A stretch of 39,470 nt of DNA from Fibrobacterota bacterium (GCA_003165595.1 PLWQ01000005.1:124069-163538); one strand, 5' to 3'. Counted from the first letter of the stretch, positions 1-7,779 are shown. Notes: generated from the sequence alone by a model not told the origin. A program made the numbers and translations.

Positions 1-2
1 GG

Positions 3-47
3 GACCGCGATTACAACCGGATGGACAACCCAGTGGGCAGCCTGTAA
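3..47 (+). other. Possible 3' tail of a reading frame cut by the window edge
   Basis: The first bases can be read as an open frame (DRDYNRMDNPVGSL, stop TAA at 45-47) with no start inside the window. The frame matches the one running off the right end of the window, which finishes YYDWDR, and the two ends share the bases GGGACCGC. It may be the tail of an S74-like gene or a chance reading. A similar peptide (HDYDRMQH) can be read around 79-105 in another frame. Too short for a family call. Confidence 0.25.
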
Positions 48-341
48 TGCGCAAACTTTGGGATTGAAAGACCTCGCAGCACCACGACTACGACCGCATG
101 CAGCACTACAGGAGTAGACGCTCCTGCGAACCTGCGAGGAATCTTTCCATCCCTATGGAAAGAAAACGTCCCTATAATCGCTCGCTATGGGATTCAAAGG
201 TGATGTTTTATCCTACCGATATTATATGTATTTTAACGAGAAGAAGCGACAGAAAAGTGTTGCGCTCCCCCGGGCTTGCGGGCAGTTCCCGGTGCACGGC
301 CGAGAGCGCGATGCGTCTTCCACCCGCAACCAAAGGAAATC
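48..341. other. Intergenic leader region upstream of panB with two small hairpins
   Basis: No convincing gene is seen in these 294 bases. There are two perfect small inverted repeats: CAGGAG/CTCCTG at 109-126 (6-bp stem, 6-nt loop) and CTTTCCAT/ATGGAAAG at 143-162 (8-bp stem, 4-nt loop). Neither is followed by a T tract, so they are not obvious terminators. A TATAAT at 173-178 could be a -10 box for panB, but no good -35 lies 16-18 bases upstream. The panB ribosome-binding site (AAAGGA) is at 332-337. Confidence 0.4.
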
Positions 342-1178
342 ATGAGAAAGCAGGCACGAAGCTTTGCAGTAAAGAAAGATACACGCTCTCCAATCGCCAT
401 GCTCACAGCCTACGATTGTCCCACGGCCCGAATCATTGACGAATGCGGGGCCGACATCATTCTGGTTGGCGACAGCGTCGGTACCAATGTCCTCGGTTAC
501 GATGACACCACAAAGGTGACAATGGACGATATGATTCATCACACTGCCGCTGTGGCGCGAGGGGTAAGAAGGGCATTCGTCATCGGCGACATGCCGTATC
601 ACTCCTATAATACTCCCGCACGTGCGCTGGCAAACGCGCGCGCATTGCTGCGGTGCGGGGCGCGCGCGGTAAAACTGGAGGGCGGCGCAAAAATGGTGCC
701 TATTGTGCGGGCATTGCGCACAGGAGGAATTGACGTTTGCGGGCACCTGGGGTATCTGCCGCAGTCCGGGGGCAAACCGGGAATCGTGGGCAAGACCCTC
801 GCGGAAGCCAAGACGCTGGTCGCCGACGCGCTTGCCCTGCAGAAGGCGGGCGCCTTCATGATAGTGCTCGAACTGATCCCAAAGGAGCTGGCCCGCGCCG
901 TTACGCACCTGCTGTGGGTCCCCACCGTCGGCATCGGGGCAGGGCCGTATTGCGACGGCCAGGTGCAGGTGTTCCACGACGCAGCGGGACTGTCTCCCAG
1001 GGTATACCGGCACGCAAAAGCGTTCGGCCGGGGCAAGGAGATGTTCGCGACGGCCGTTTCGCAATATGTAAAGGAAGTGAAAGAGCGGACGTTCCCGACA
1101 GGGGAGAACGCGTCTGCCTTGACGGATGAAGTGGCGACGGAATTGGAGTCGTGGATTGTGAAGAATTGCAGATTGTAG
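342..1178 (+). CDS. panB: 3-methyl-2-oxobutanoate hydroxymethyltransferase (ketopantoate hydroxymethyltransferase)
   Basis: PanB transfers a hydroxymethyl group from 5,10-methylene-tetrahydrofolate to 2-oxoisovalerate, giving ketopantoate, the first committed step of pantothenate and CoA synthesis in the cytoplasm. The 278-residue product is close to the usual length (about 265) and has the family signatures in order: GDSVGTNVLGYDDT (metal-binding Asp), GDMPYHSY (second Asp), VKLEGG (Glu), CGHLGYLPQS (His) and LELIPKE (catalytic Glu). The ATG at 342 is preferred over the TTG at 276 because AAAGGA lies just upstream and homology starts there. The last codons (KNCRL) and the stop fall within a 7-bp tandem repeat, so the C terminus may be repeat-derived. 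The convergent neighbour glyA makes its one-carbon donor. No other pan gene is in the window. Confidence 0.95.
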   Translation: MRKQARSFAVKKDTRSPIAMLTAYDCPTARIIDECGADIILVGDSVGTNVLGYDDTTKVTMDDMIHHTAAVARGVRRAFVIGDMPYHSYNTPARALANARALLRCGARAVKLEGGAKMVPIVRALRTGGIDVCGHLGYLPQSGGKPGIVGKTLAEAKTLVADALALQKAGAFMIVLELIPKELARAVTHLLWVPTVGIGAGPYCDGQVQVFHDAAGLSPRVYRHAKAFGRGKEMFATAVSQYVKEVKERTFPTGENASALTDEVATELESWIVKNCRL

Positions 1179-1190
1179 ATTGATGATTGA
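1163..1190 (+). repeat. Heptad tandem repeat overlapping the panB stop codon
   Basis: Four 7-bp units run without a break: GAATTGC, AGATTGT, AGATTGA, TGATTGA. The panB stop TAG (1176-1178) lies inside the array. Three other arrays of this type follow genes at 4813-4840, 13261-13302 and 15416-15450, each in the same orientation relative to the gene it follows. Confidence 0.75.
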
Positions 1191-1494
1191 AAGAGAGCAA
1201 ACCGGTTTTCTGCTCCTTGGACGACAGCATTCTACAAAGGTCCTGCCAGGAGAAAGGAACTACTCGCTACACTCCGGTGCAAACCTTGCAAATTGAAACA
1301 ATAGACAGTAGAAAGCAGAACTCCGCGGGTGCCCCCGAGCCAAAGGTGACTCTTGCAGCCAAACTCTCTAGGGGTGCACCCAGGAGGGCATGCGCCCGCC
1401 CAACAGCAAGGGCGGAAAGCGCCGGAAGACCGCGCGCAGCGCGGGCTGAAGCGAGGGGGAAACTTCCCCCACCCAAAATTCCCCTTGTTGGCCA
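1191..1494. repeat. Convergent panB/glyA gap with REP-like hairpins
   Basis: No gene is seen between the convergent panB and glyA. The stretch contains CCGCCC-AACAGCAA-GGGCGG at 1396-1415. The same element, with loop AACAGGAA, recurs at 3550-3575, so it looks like a dispersed intergenic hairpin repeat. A GC-rich tract with CGCGCAGCGCGG follows. A second hairpin, GGGGGA-AACT-TCCCCC, is at 1455-1470, 25 bases beyond the glyA stop. It could help stop transcription from both sides, but neither strand shows a clear U tract. Confidence 0.5.
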
Positions 1495-3012
1495 TTACTT
1501 CCCAAAATGCTTTTGCAAGAACCCTAAATCAAGCTGCGGATAGACCGGATACCTCGACAAAAGCGCCCCGACTCGCTCCTTCGCCTGCTTCTTCACATTC
1601 GCATCGAGCGCATATTTCGCCTTGCTCGGCTTCCCGGCGTTCTCGCCCGCGGCACTTATTTCCGGCTTCGTCGCCGCAAGCACAGACTTGATAATCGACG
1701 CGATTTCGGCCATTTCTTTCTCGCCCATGCCCAGCGTTGTGACCGCGGGCGTACCGATGCGCAAGCCACTGGTGTACCATGGTCCGTTCGGGTCGAACGG
1801 CAGCGAATTGCGGTTGAGAGTGATCCCGCATTCGCGCGTTGCGCCCTCTGCCTGGCGCCCCGTGAGCCCAAACGAACGGACATCAATAAGCATAAGGTGA
1901 TTATCCGTTCCGCCGGTTGCAAGAGTCATGCCCTCGCGCATGCATGCGCGCGCCAGCGCGCCGGAATTCTCCACAATCTTCTTTGCGTATGCGCCAAACG
2001 ACGGCATATTCGCTTCGGTGAGCGCAATGGCCTTTGCGGCAATGATATGTTCGAGCGGTCCGCCGATGACAAGCGGACAGCCCTTGTCGACGTGTTCGGC
2101 GAATTCCTTCGTGCACAGCACCAGGCCACCTCGGGGGCCGCGAAGGGTTTTGTGCGTCGTGGTGGTTACCACGTGCGCATGCGCCACGGGATTGTTGTTG
2201 CCGGTAAACACGCGACCCGCGACAAGCCCGGCAAAATGCGCCATGTCGACCATGAGCACCGAACCCGCCTTGTCGGCAATGGCGCGAAGCCGTGCGAAAT
2301 CGATGGCGCGCGGATAGGCGCTGTACCCGGCAAGAAGAATAAGAGGCTTGATCTCCAGGGCCATCTTCTCAATTTCGCTATAATCAAGTAGTCCCGTCTC
2401 CTTGTTTACGCTGTAGGTGTAGGCGTCGAACATCTGGGCCGACACGTTTTGACGGTATCCGTGCGTAAGGTGCCCGCCCGAATAGTAATCCATGCCCATA
2501 AGTCTCTGGTTCCCGGCAACGTGGCGCAACGCGTCCCAGTCGGCCCGGGACATGTGCGCAGGATTGGTGTCGCTGAGCTTGTCCAGCGTCGGCGCTGTTA
2601 CTTTCGCATTGAGGATCGCCCAGTAGGCGATGAGATTGGCGTCCGCGCCGCTGTGAGGCTGCACATACGCGTGGTCGCAGCCAAAGAGTTTGCACGCCTG
2701 CTGCGCGGCGTATTCCTCAATGTCATCCACGTTGCCGCATCCCGCGTAGAACCGGTGGCGGGGAATGCCTTCGGCATATTTGTCGGTGAGCAGGTTCGCC
2801 ATGGCGCATTGCGTCGACAGTGAACAGTAGTTCTCGCTGGCGATCAGTTTGAGGTTGCTGCGCTGGTCGGCGAGCTCCTGGACAATGGAAGCAGCGATCT
2901 GCGGCGCGACTTTGGAGACTTCGGTGAGATTTGCGATGTAAGCAAGAAATCCGGAGTCAACGGCATCGGGCCTTGCAGACGAAAGGTACTCTGAAATTGC
3001 GGTCTGCGGCAT
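1495..3012 (-). CDS. glyA: Serine hydroxymethyltransferase (long form)
   Basis: GlyA is a cytoplasmic PLP enzyme that converts serine and tetrahydrofolate to glycine and 5,10-methylene-tetrahydrofolate, the main one-carbon source of the cell. The PLP-lysine motif is clear (VTTTTHKTLRGPRGG), as are the N-terminal LIASENYCS and YAEGIPRHRFYAGC signatures. At 505 residues it is longer than the roughly 420-residue E. coli type. It has an N-terminal extension and extra internal segments, as in the long SHMTs known from some spirochaetes and chlamydiae. The ATG at 3012 has GGAG seven bases upstream. A ZTP riboswitch fills the leader, so expression should rise when Z nucleotides signal low 10-formyl-THF. 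The convergent panB consumes its product. Confidence 0.96.
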   Translation of the reverse strand: MPQTAISEYLSSARPDAVDSGFLAYIANLTEVSKVAPQIAASIVQELADQRSNLKLIASENYCSLSTQCAMANLLTDKYAEGIPRHRFYAGCGNVDDIEEYAAQQACKLFGCDHAYVQPHSGADANLIAYWAILNAKVTAPTLDKLSDTNPAHMSRADWDALRHVAGNQRLMGMDYYSGGHLTHGYRQNVSAQMFDAYTYSVNKETGLLDYSEIEKMALEIKPLILLAGYSAYPRAIDFARLRAIADKAGSVLMVDMAHFAGLVAGRVFTGNNNPVAHAHVVTTTTHKTLRGPRGGLVLCTKEFAEHVDKGCPLVIGGPLEHIIAAKAIALTEANMPSFGAYAKKIVENSGALARACMREGMTLATGGTDNHLMLIDVRSFGLTGRQAEGATRECGITLNRNSLPFDPNGPWYTSGLRIGTPAVTTLGMGEKEMAEIASIIKSVLAATKPEISAAGENAGKPSKAKYALDANVKKQAKERVGALLSRYPVYPQLDLGFLQKHFGK

Positions 3013-3048
3013 AGGCGGTCTCCTTTTTTGATGCGGTACTGCCCCTTC

Positions 3049-3124
3049 TGCCCAGGCGCGCGACAGATCGGGATATTACTCCCCGATGGTAGGTTCCATC
3101 CAAAGCGCCAGTCGTAATGACCAA
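3049..3124 (-). ncRNA. ZTP (pfl motif) riboswitch upstream of glyA
   Basis: Read on the minus strand, the leader has all the hallmarks of the pfl/ZTP aptamer. P1 is ATTAC/GTAAT, enclosing the conserved ACGACTGGCG. P2 is GATGG/CCATC, followed directly by the conserved GGGGA. The 3' domain ends in GCGCCTGGGCA. The GGCG of CTGGCG can form the pseudoknot with CGCC of the 3' domain. The aptamer ends 36 bases before the glyA ATG and no U-rich terminator is visible, so control of translation is the likelier mode. One possible switch is CGCC of ACCGCC next to the start codon competing for the aptamer's GGCG. The class senses ZTP/ZMP and is known to control folate and one-carbon genes including glyA. 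Confidence 0.88.
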
Positions 3125-3549
3125 TAAAATAATTTAGGAACGGATTGCTTTTTATTAGATTAGATGAGAGGTAAAAAAAGATAAGAATAATTTGGGCGCC
3201 CCGCCGCGATGCGGCGGCGGCCCTCCTTGCGCGCTCGGCCGGTGGGCCTCGGTGCCGCCTGCCACAATGGCCCTTCGGGCCGTGGTCAGGCGGCACTGCG
3301 CTCTGGCGCACTCTCCAGTCCGGCCTGGCGCTTGGCAGGAGATACATGCAACACATGTCCCAACAGCCTTCGCACACGAATCAAGTTCCAAAAGGAAATG
3401 CCGGTGGTCTCGTTTTTCGCCGTCAGCAATTATGAAAAGTAAACTAATGAATGGAAGAATGTGGCGTGTCATTGCGAGCGAAGCGAAGCAATCTCCCGAA
3501 TATTCTCGGGTTCAAATGCCCCGAGGTGAACAACCGAACCCGGAGATTC
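3125..3549. repeat. Repeat-rich divergent region between glyA and the peptidase gene
   Basis: An AT-rich stretch at 3125-3195 probably holds the glyA promoter. A GC-rich block follows with CCGCCGC-GAT-GCGGCGG at 3201-3217 and a long nested hairpin at 3253-3295. The hairpin's arms are TGCCGCCTG/CAGGCGGCA, CCAC/GTGG and GGCCC/GGGCC around a TTC loop. At 3465-3495 lies the widely dispersed intergenic element CATTGCGAGCGAAGCGAAGC followed by AATCTC. Its spurious translation VIASEAKQSP is seen in many unrelated genomes. CCCGA-ATATTC-TCGGG follows at 3495-3510. An open frame crosses this region in phase with the peptidase gene but is repeat sequence, not protein. Confidence 0.6.
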
Positions 3550-3575
3550 AACCCGCCCAACAGGAAGGGCGGGTT
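3550..3575. repeat. REP-like hairpin directly before the peptidase start codon
   Basis: A perfect 9-bp inverted repeat, AACCCGCCC-AACAGGAA-GGGCGGGTT, ends one base before the ATG at 3576. The stem and loop match the element at 1396-1415 except for one loop base. The best ribosome-binding sequence for the downstream gene (AGGAAGGG) is inside the loop and right arm, so folding of the mRNA here could limit translation. Confidence 0.65.
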
Positions 3576-4778
3576 ATGAACCGACCCGAGCGCAGCGAGG
3601 GGAACGCCCAACTTCCTTTGCATCAATTATTCCTGCTGCTTTTACTCCTCACCGTATCTATCCCGGCCGACATTTTGCACTTCGAAGGTATCGTCCCGCC
3701 CGACGTGGACAAGGCAGTCATGAACGCCGAATACCACCGCATCTACCGCCTCGCTGCCCCGCGGCAGCGGCCTGATCCTTCGCCCCTTCGTGTGGTCTAC
3801 TATTCCGACAAAACAACGGAGAACTTTAACGGCGTCCTGCCCGAATGGGGCGGCGGTGGGACTATCGGCGGTGACCTTATCGTGATACCCACCACGTTTA
3901 AGCCGTTTCTCGACCAGAGCTTTGCGCAGGTCACGCGTCACGAGCTGGTGCATGCGGTGCTGGCTCGCGCGTATCCGGGCCTATACATCCCGCGCTGGTT
4001 CCATGAAGGCGTCGCCATGACGTTGTCCGGCGAGCTGTCGTTTCAGGAAGACGTGATTGTGTCCAAGGCCATCTTTACGGGTGCGCGCATGCCCTTTGCG
4101 TCAATAGACTCAGTCAATAATTTCGGACGCAACCGCGCCGATCTTGCTTACGCCAAAAGCCACCTTGCGGTGCTGTTTCTGGTAGACCGCTACGGCATCG
4201 AGTCGATCCCCGACATTCTCTCAACGGCAAAGAGAACCGGTACGTTCTGGGAGGGCATGCACACCGCCCTGGCGCTGTCGCCCACGGACTTCGACTATTT
4301 GGTAAACGGAGACATTTCTTCGCGCTACCGGTTCGCATTCATCTTCGCCGACTATTCGGCATTCTGGGTGGCTATCGCGTTCTTGTTTCTCGTTGCCGCG
4401 GGTGCTGCGCTCGTGCGAAAGCGGAAGAAACTCGATCAGATGGAACGGGAAGAAAAGTTGGAAGACGAACGATCGGCGCCGGCCGCGGAGGTTCTTGTGC
4501 CCGAAAAAGAACCACCCGAATTGCCGGGCAAGACAATGTTTCCTTCGGTCTCGTCCGAAACGATGCCGGATGACGGAACAAATCCGGACAATGAGGAAAA
4601 CCTGGACGGCGACGAGTATTACGATGAAGACGATAACGATTACATCCTGGCCGACGGCGTGGAATTGGAAGACGAGGAAGACGACGAAGAATTCTTTGAC
4701 GATGGCGGCGCGTCTGGAAACGCTGAAGCCGGGAATGAGGGCGGTCTAGACGATCCGGACAAGGAGAAAAAGGCGTAA
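3576..4778 (+). CDS. Membrane-anchored HExxH metallopeptidase (peptidase MA-like) with acidic tail
   Basis: The 400-residue product has an N-terminal hydrophobic signal (LFLLLLLLTVSIPA) and then a gluzincin-like domain. HELVH (about residues 122-126) and a downstream WFHEG supply two zinc histidines and the third ligand Glu144, the pattern of the peptidase MA family. A second hydrophobic segment at about 260-280 (SAFWVAIAFLFLVAAG) is followed by KRKK and a roughly 115-residue tail dominated by Asp and Glu. This suggests an extracytoplasmic protease domain with a short acidic cytoplasmic tail. Substrate is unknown. The ATG at 3576 is chosen because AGGAAGGG precedes it. A TTG at 3618 would leave only the signal sequence and remains possible. 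Residues MNRPERSEGN come from repeat-like DNA. Confidence 0.75.
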   Translation: MNRPERSEGNAQLPLHQLFLLLLLLTVSIPADILHFEGIVPPDVDKAVMNAEYHRIYRLAAPRQRPDPSPLRVVYYSDKTTENFNGVLPEWGGGGTIGGDLIVIPTTFKPFLDQSFAQVTRHELVHAVLARAYPGLYIPRWFHEGVAMTLSGELSFQEDVIVSKAIFTGARMPFASIDSVNNFGRNRADLAYAKSHLAVLFLVDRYGIESIPDILSTAKRTGTFWEGMHTALALSPTDFDYLVNGDISSRYRFAFIFADYSAFWVAIAFLFLVAAGAALVRKRKKLDQMEREEKLEDERSAPAAEVLVPEKEPPELPGKTMFPSVSSETMPDDGTNPDNEENLDGDEYYDEDDNDYILADGVELEDEEDDEEFFDDGGASGNAEAGNEGGLDDPDKEKKA

Positions 4779-4812
4779 TCCGCAAGTAGTCGGCTATTGC
4801 ACAGCACTGCCT

Positions 4813-4840
4813 TCAATCAACAATCCGCATTCCGCAATTC
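4813..4840 (-). repeat. Heptad tandem repeat behind the PAS protein stop codon
   Basis: On the minus strand, three bases after the stop at 4844, four 7-bp units follow: GAATTGC, GGAATGC, GGATTGT, TGATTGA. The sequence type and orientation are the same as in the array behind panB. The array lies between two convergent genes but is oriented with the minus-strand gene. Confidence 0.75.
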
Positions 4841-4843
4841 TTC

Positions 4844-5506
4844 CTATTTCGCCCTCTTCATTTCGTGCTTCGGCATCTGCTCCCACAAATCGGGATAGAG
4901 CATCTTGATACAGTCCGGGCACAGGGTGTGGGAGAAATCAACCTTGCTGCGGTGCGAAAAGTACTCCTCGACCGTGTTCCAATAGCCGCCGTCGTCGCGG
5001 ATTTTCTTGCAGGAAGCACAGATGGGCAAAAGGCCGCGCAGAGTTTCCACTTCGTCCAGCGCCTTGCGAAGGTCGGCGATGAGGTTGGTGCGGTCGCGTT
5101 CGGCAAGCACGCGGCCGGTAATATCCTGCGATGTGATGATGGCGCCCTCGGAAAAAGGAGCGATGGTGATGGTCAGGAATTTCCCTTTATAGGGGAGCTG
5201 GGGAAACGATTTAACATGGCCGCCGCGAATCGAGGACATCAGCTCTTCGTACATGTCGATGGCATGCTGGTCGGCATAGTCGCGATACATGACGTCGCCG
5301 ATTTTCGGAAGCCTGTCTCCCGAGGTGAGCTTCGCCCTGTTCGACTTAACCACCTTCCCCTGCCTGTCGACGACAATGGTGGTATTCGGGTTATACTGGA
5401 ACAGCGCGAAATTGAACTCCTCTTTCTTCCGGAGTTCCGAAAGTTCCGCCGTGAGACGCCGGACATCCTCACGCAACCGCGCACTTTCGCCGTTTGTATC
5501 GTTCAT
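4844..5506 (-). CDS. PAS domain protein with C-terminal four-cysteine motif
   Basis: The product (220 residues from the ATG at 5506) begins with a charged coiled-coil-like stretch. A PAS-like fold follows (FNFALFQYNPNTTIVVDRQG through the DITGR junction near residue 130), then a helix (RDRTNLIADLRKALDEVETL). The C-terminal module is CASCKKIRDDGGYWNTVEEY ... LCPDCIKMLYP. This LRGLLPICASCKKIRDD motif commonly ends sensor and response-regulator proteins and probably binds zinc through its four Cys. No kinase, GGDEF or DNA-binding domain is present, so it is likely a small cytoplasmic sensor or adaptor. An in-frame start at 5590 adds 28 residues that do not look like protein. It is the last gene of the leftward run. 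Confidence 0.75.
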   Translation of the reverse strand: MNDTNGESARLREDVRRLTAELSELRKKEEFNFALFQYNPNTTIVVDRQGKVVKSNRAKLTSGDRLPKIGDVMYRDYADQHAIDMYEELMSSIRGGHVKSFPQLPYKGKFLTITIAPFSEGAIITSQDITGRVLAERDRTNLIADLRKALDEVETLRGLLPICASCKKIRDDGGYWNTVEEYFSHRSKVDFSHTLCPDCIKMLYPDLWEQMPKHEMKRAK

Positions 5507-5671
5507 GGGAGCCCGGTCCGGTTCATGTTTACATACAGGGATTCGTGCCGTCCAAGACATTATACCATTTACGACGGGGGGTGCGTACAAGAATTTTGCC
5601 CTCCGGCGCGACCCTGGAGCCTGCCGGGCGCATAAACCCGGCGGTGCTCGGCGGAAACACGGGTCGTAAGG

Positions 5672-5941
5672 CTACAGGGAAAACATGCTTTCCAGATCGT
5701 GCTTCGAATAAACGCGGAAGGAGATGAGGGTCTCGGATTTTTGGATGCCGTCGATCTTGAGCATGGTTCCCGTGACGAGATCCGCAAGCGCGTCGTTGTC
5801 CTTTGTCCGGATCACGACGGCAAGATCGTACCTGCCGGCAACCGAGTAGACTTCGGAGACTCCCTTTACTTCAGAGAGACGCTGCGCTATGGCCTCAACC
5901 TTGTCGCGATCGACGTTGAGAAGAACGAATGCGGTTACCAT
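5672..5941 (-). CDS. Stand-alone Lrp/AsnC ligand-binding (RAM) domain protein
   Basis: This 89-residue protein is the C-terminal effector domain of Lrp/AsnC regulators without the helix-turn-helix. MVTAFVLLNVDRDKVEAIAQ, VKGVSEVYSVAGRYDLAVVI and IQKSETLISFRV follow the beta-alpha-beta-beta-alpha-beta pattern of the RAM domain. Free RAM proteins form dimers and octamers and may bind amino acids or modulate full-length Lrp proteins. Its length is typical for such single-domain members, so it is not a truncation. It lies 81 bases after gph and 165 bases before the PAS gene in the same orientation. Its ligand cannot be told from the sequence. Confidence 0.85.
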   Translation of the reverse strand: MVTAFVLLNVDRDKVEAIAQRLSEVKGVSEVYSVAGRYDLAVVIRTKDNDALADLVTGTMLKIDGIQKSETLISFRVYSKHDLESMFSL

Positions 5942-6022
5942 GGATGCCTCCTGGTTGGTGTGCTCGTTACGCCAGACGACGGATTCTTGCTTGACAACCG
6001 TATCTTCCTCGCGCAGCTTCCA

Positions 6023-6679
6023 TCAAAATTCCAACAATGCGAGCAGCTCGCGGGGATGTGCGATGAGGGCCTTTGCGCCGTTCTCCAACAGCTCTTCCCT
6101 TGTGCGAAACCCCCACAGCACGCCCACGGGAAACATCCCGGCGGCGACCGCGGTCTGCATGTCGATGCAGGAATCGCCCACGTAGGCGCAGCCGCCGGGG
6201 GCCGCGCCGATTGCGCGCGCCGCGGCAAGCGCCTGCGTCGCGTCGGGCTTTGCGGGTATCCCCGGTCGCTGGCCGAACACGGCCCCGAACGGGATGCCGC
6301 CAAAGAGCGTTCCCACCGAGCGCAGGGTGAGTTCGTGCGGCTTGTTCGACACGATTGCAATCGGGATTTTGCGCTTGACAAGTTCCTTCAGAAGTTCCGG
6401 AATGCCGTCGTATGGTTTTGTTTTGACAAGAAGCCCGCCACCGTATTCCCTGGAGATTGCTTCGAGGGATGCCCGCGCGTCGGCCTCGCCCTGGCGGTCG
6501 GGCGGAAGCACACGCCGCGCAAGAACGGCTATTCCTTCTCCAACGAACTTCCGGTAGTCTTCAACGGGGTGCGTGGGAAAGGAAAGCGACGACAGCGCCC
6601 GGTTCACCGCATCGGCGATGTCTTCTAATGTGTCAAGCAATGTCCCGTCGAGATCGAAAAGCACGGCGCTACGGTTCAT
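6023..6679 (-). CDS. gph: HAD-superfamily phosphatase, phosphoglycolate phosphatase-like
   Basis: The 218-residue cytoplasmic hydrolase carries the HAD motifs in order. Motif I is VLFDLDGTLLDT near the N terminus, with nucleophile and acid Asp. A helical cap follows with PVEDYRKFVGEG, typical of the Gph/PGP branch. Motif II is IAIVSNKP, motif III the lysine of AKPDATQALAA, and motif IV YVGDSCIDMQTA. The likely reaction is dephosphorylation of 2-phosphoglycolate, but closely related enzymes act on other small phosphate esters. The start is nine bases after the stop of the flippase-like gene, indicating one operon. Confidence 0.82.
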   Translation of the reverse strand: MNRSAVLFDLDGTLLDTLEDIADAVNRALSSLSFPTHPVEDYRKFVGEGIAVLARRVLPPDRQGEADARASLEAISREYGGGLLVKTKPYDGIPELLKELVKRKIPIAIVSNKPHELTLRSVGTLFGGIPFGAVFGQRPGIPAKPDATQALAAARAIGAAPGGCAYVGDSCIDMQTAVAAGMFPVGVLWGFRTREELLENGAKALIAHPRELLALLEF

Positions 6680-6688
6680 ACGGAGTTG

Positions 6689-7729
6689 TTATTCCTTTGC
6701 GGATAGTTTGAGCCGGGCGAGACGATTCTTTATTTCGAACAGGCGTTCGCCGCTCCGCACGAACGCGATGCTCCCGATCACTACTTGCGGGATAAGCACG
6801 AGGACAAAGAACACCACCGAGAATCCCGCTGCCTTCGTGGCGTCCACGCCGAACAGCATGAGGCCGAGCTTGCACAGGAACTGAAACGTGCCGACGTTCG
6901 ACGGCGTGTTGGGGATAATGAGCCCCACAAACACGAACAGGAGGATGGCCGCCGCGACGAGAAACGGCAGCGTGATCCCGTAGGCGATCATGACGATCCA
7001 GAACGCGGCTATGTGGAACGCAAAATCGAACGCCGAAACGCCCAGGGACGCCCAGAACAGCCGCGATCTCCCCACGACCCGCAGACCGATTCGTATTGTG
7101 TCAAGAAATGCCAGGAGCCGCCGAACCGGGCCAAAGCCCTTGCCGGAGCCCCGGGCCGCAAACACCGATTCGGATATACGGAAAAAGACGAAGAACACGA
7201 ACAGGGATACGGCCGCAAGAACGGCAACGCCCAGAATTCGCGCGGCGACAAGAACATTCGACGGCAGAGGCACTACCAGCGCCACCCCGCCGATGCCCAC
7301 GGCAAGCCAGATCCCGTCGATGAGGTATTCGGCAAACAAGGTTGACACAACGGAAGGGAACCGCGCTCCGGAATAGCGCGACGCGAGATACGCGCGCGCC
7401 ACCTCGCCCATGCGGAGCGGCAAGATAAGGTTGAGGAAAATGCCGGCATACAACGCTTTAAGGGTCCTGGCAAAGGAAATGGCGCCCAGCGGCCTCAGCA
7501 GGAACTTCCAGCGGATGCTCTGCGTAACGTACCTTCCAATGTCTACGGCCATTCCCAGGAACGCAAGCGGCCAGCAGATGCCCAGCAAGTCCCGCCGAAG
7601 CTCGTGCAGATGGACGTCGCGGAAGACCCAGTAGAGTGCCGCGGCTGCGATGCAATACAGCACCGCCGACCGAAACACATTGCTGTGTGCGAGACCCTGT
7701 TTGCCGGAAGAAGGGGCTGTTCCATTCAT
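6689..7729 (-). CDS. Flippase-like membrane protein (lysylphosphatidylglycerol synthase TM-region / UPF0104 family)
   Basis: This 346-residue integral membrane protein has about eight hydrophobic helices. Family landmarks are present: FVLRPLGA-like WKFLLRPLGAISFARTLKAL, FLNLILPLRMGEVARAYLAS early on, and VGLIIPNTPSNVGTFQFLC late in the protein. It corresponds to the membrane half of MprF only, since the C-terminal aminoacyl-transferase domain is absent. Such proteins are implicated in lipid or glycolipid movement across the inner membrane, but the substrate cannot be inferred. It starts 50 bases after the GAF gene and ends nine bases before gph. Confidence 0.82.
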   Translation of the reverse strand: MNGTAPSSGKQGLAHSNVFRSAVLYCIAAAALYWVFRDVHLHELRRDLLGICWPLAFLGMAVDIGRYVTQSIRWKFLLRPLGAISFARTLKALYAGIFLNLILPLRMGEVARAYLASRYSGARFPSVVSTLFAEYLIDGIWLAVGIGGVALVVPLPSNVLVAARILGVAVLAAVSLFVFFVFFRISESVFAARGSGKGFGPVRRLLAFLDTIRIGLRVVGRSRLFWASLGVSAFDFAFHIAAFWIVMIAYGITLPFLVAAAILLFVFVGLIIPNTPSNVGTFQFLCKLGLMLFGVDATKAAGFSVVFFVLVLIPQVVIGSIAFVRSGERLFEIKNRLARLKLSAKE

Positions 7730-7779
7730 CGTGCGGTAGAGCTCTGGTATGCGGAGGAACCGTTGTCGGGAAGAACCCG

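Noticed and set aside
222-1064. Long antisense frame over panB
   Set aside because: A shadow of the GC-rich panB codons, with no family features or ribosome-binding site; the same holds for the long frames opposite glyA, the TPR gene, the barrel genes and the GGDEF gene.
3500-3530. tRNA T-arm-like CGGGTTCAAATGCCCCG
   Set aside because: The loop and stem lengths do not fit, and no acceptor, D or anticodon arm can be built around it.
3192-3575. 128-codon upstream extension of the peptidase gene
   Set aside because: It translates repeat DNA (including VIASEAKQSP) and hairpins. The signal sequence starts only after 3576.
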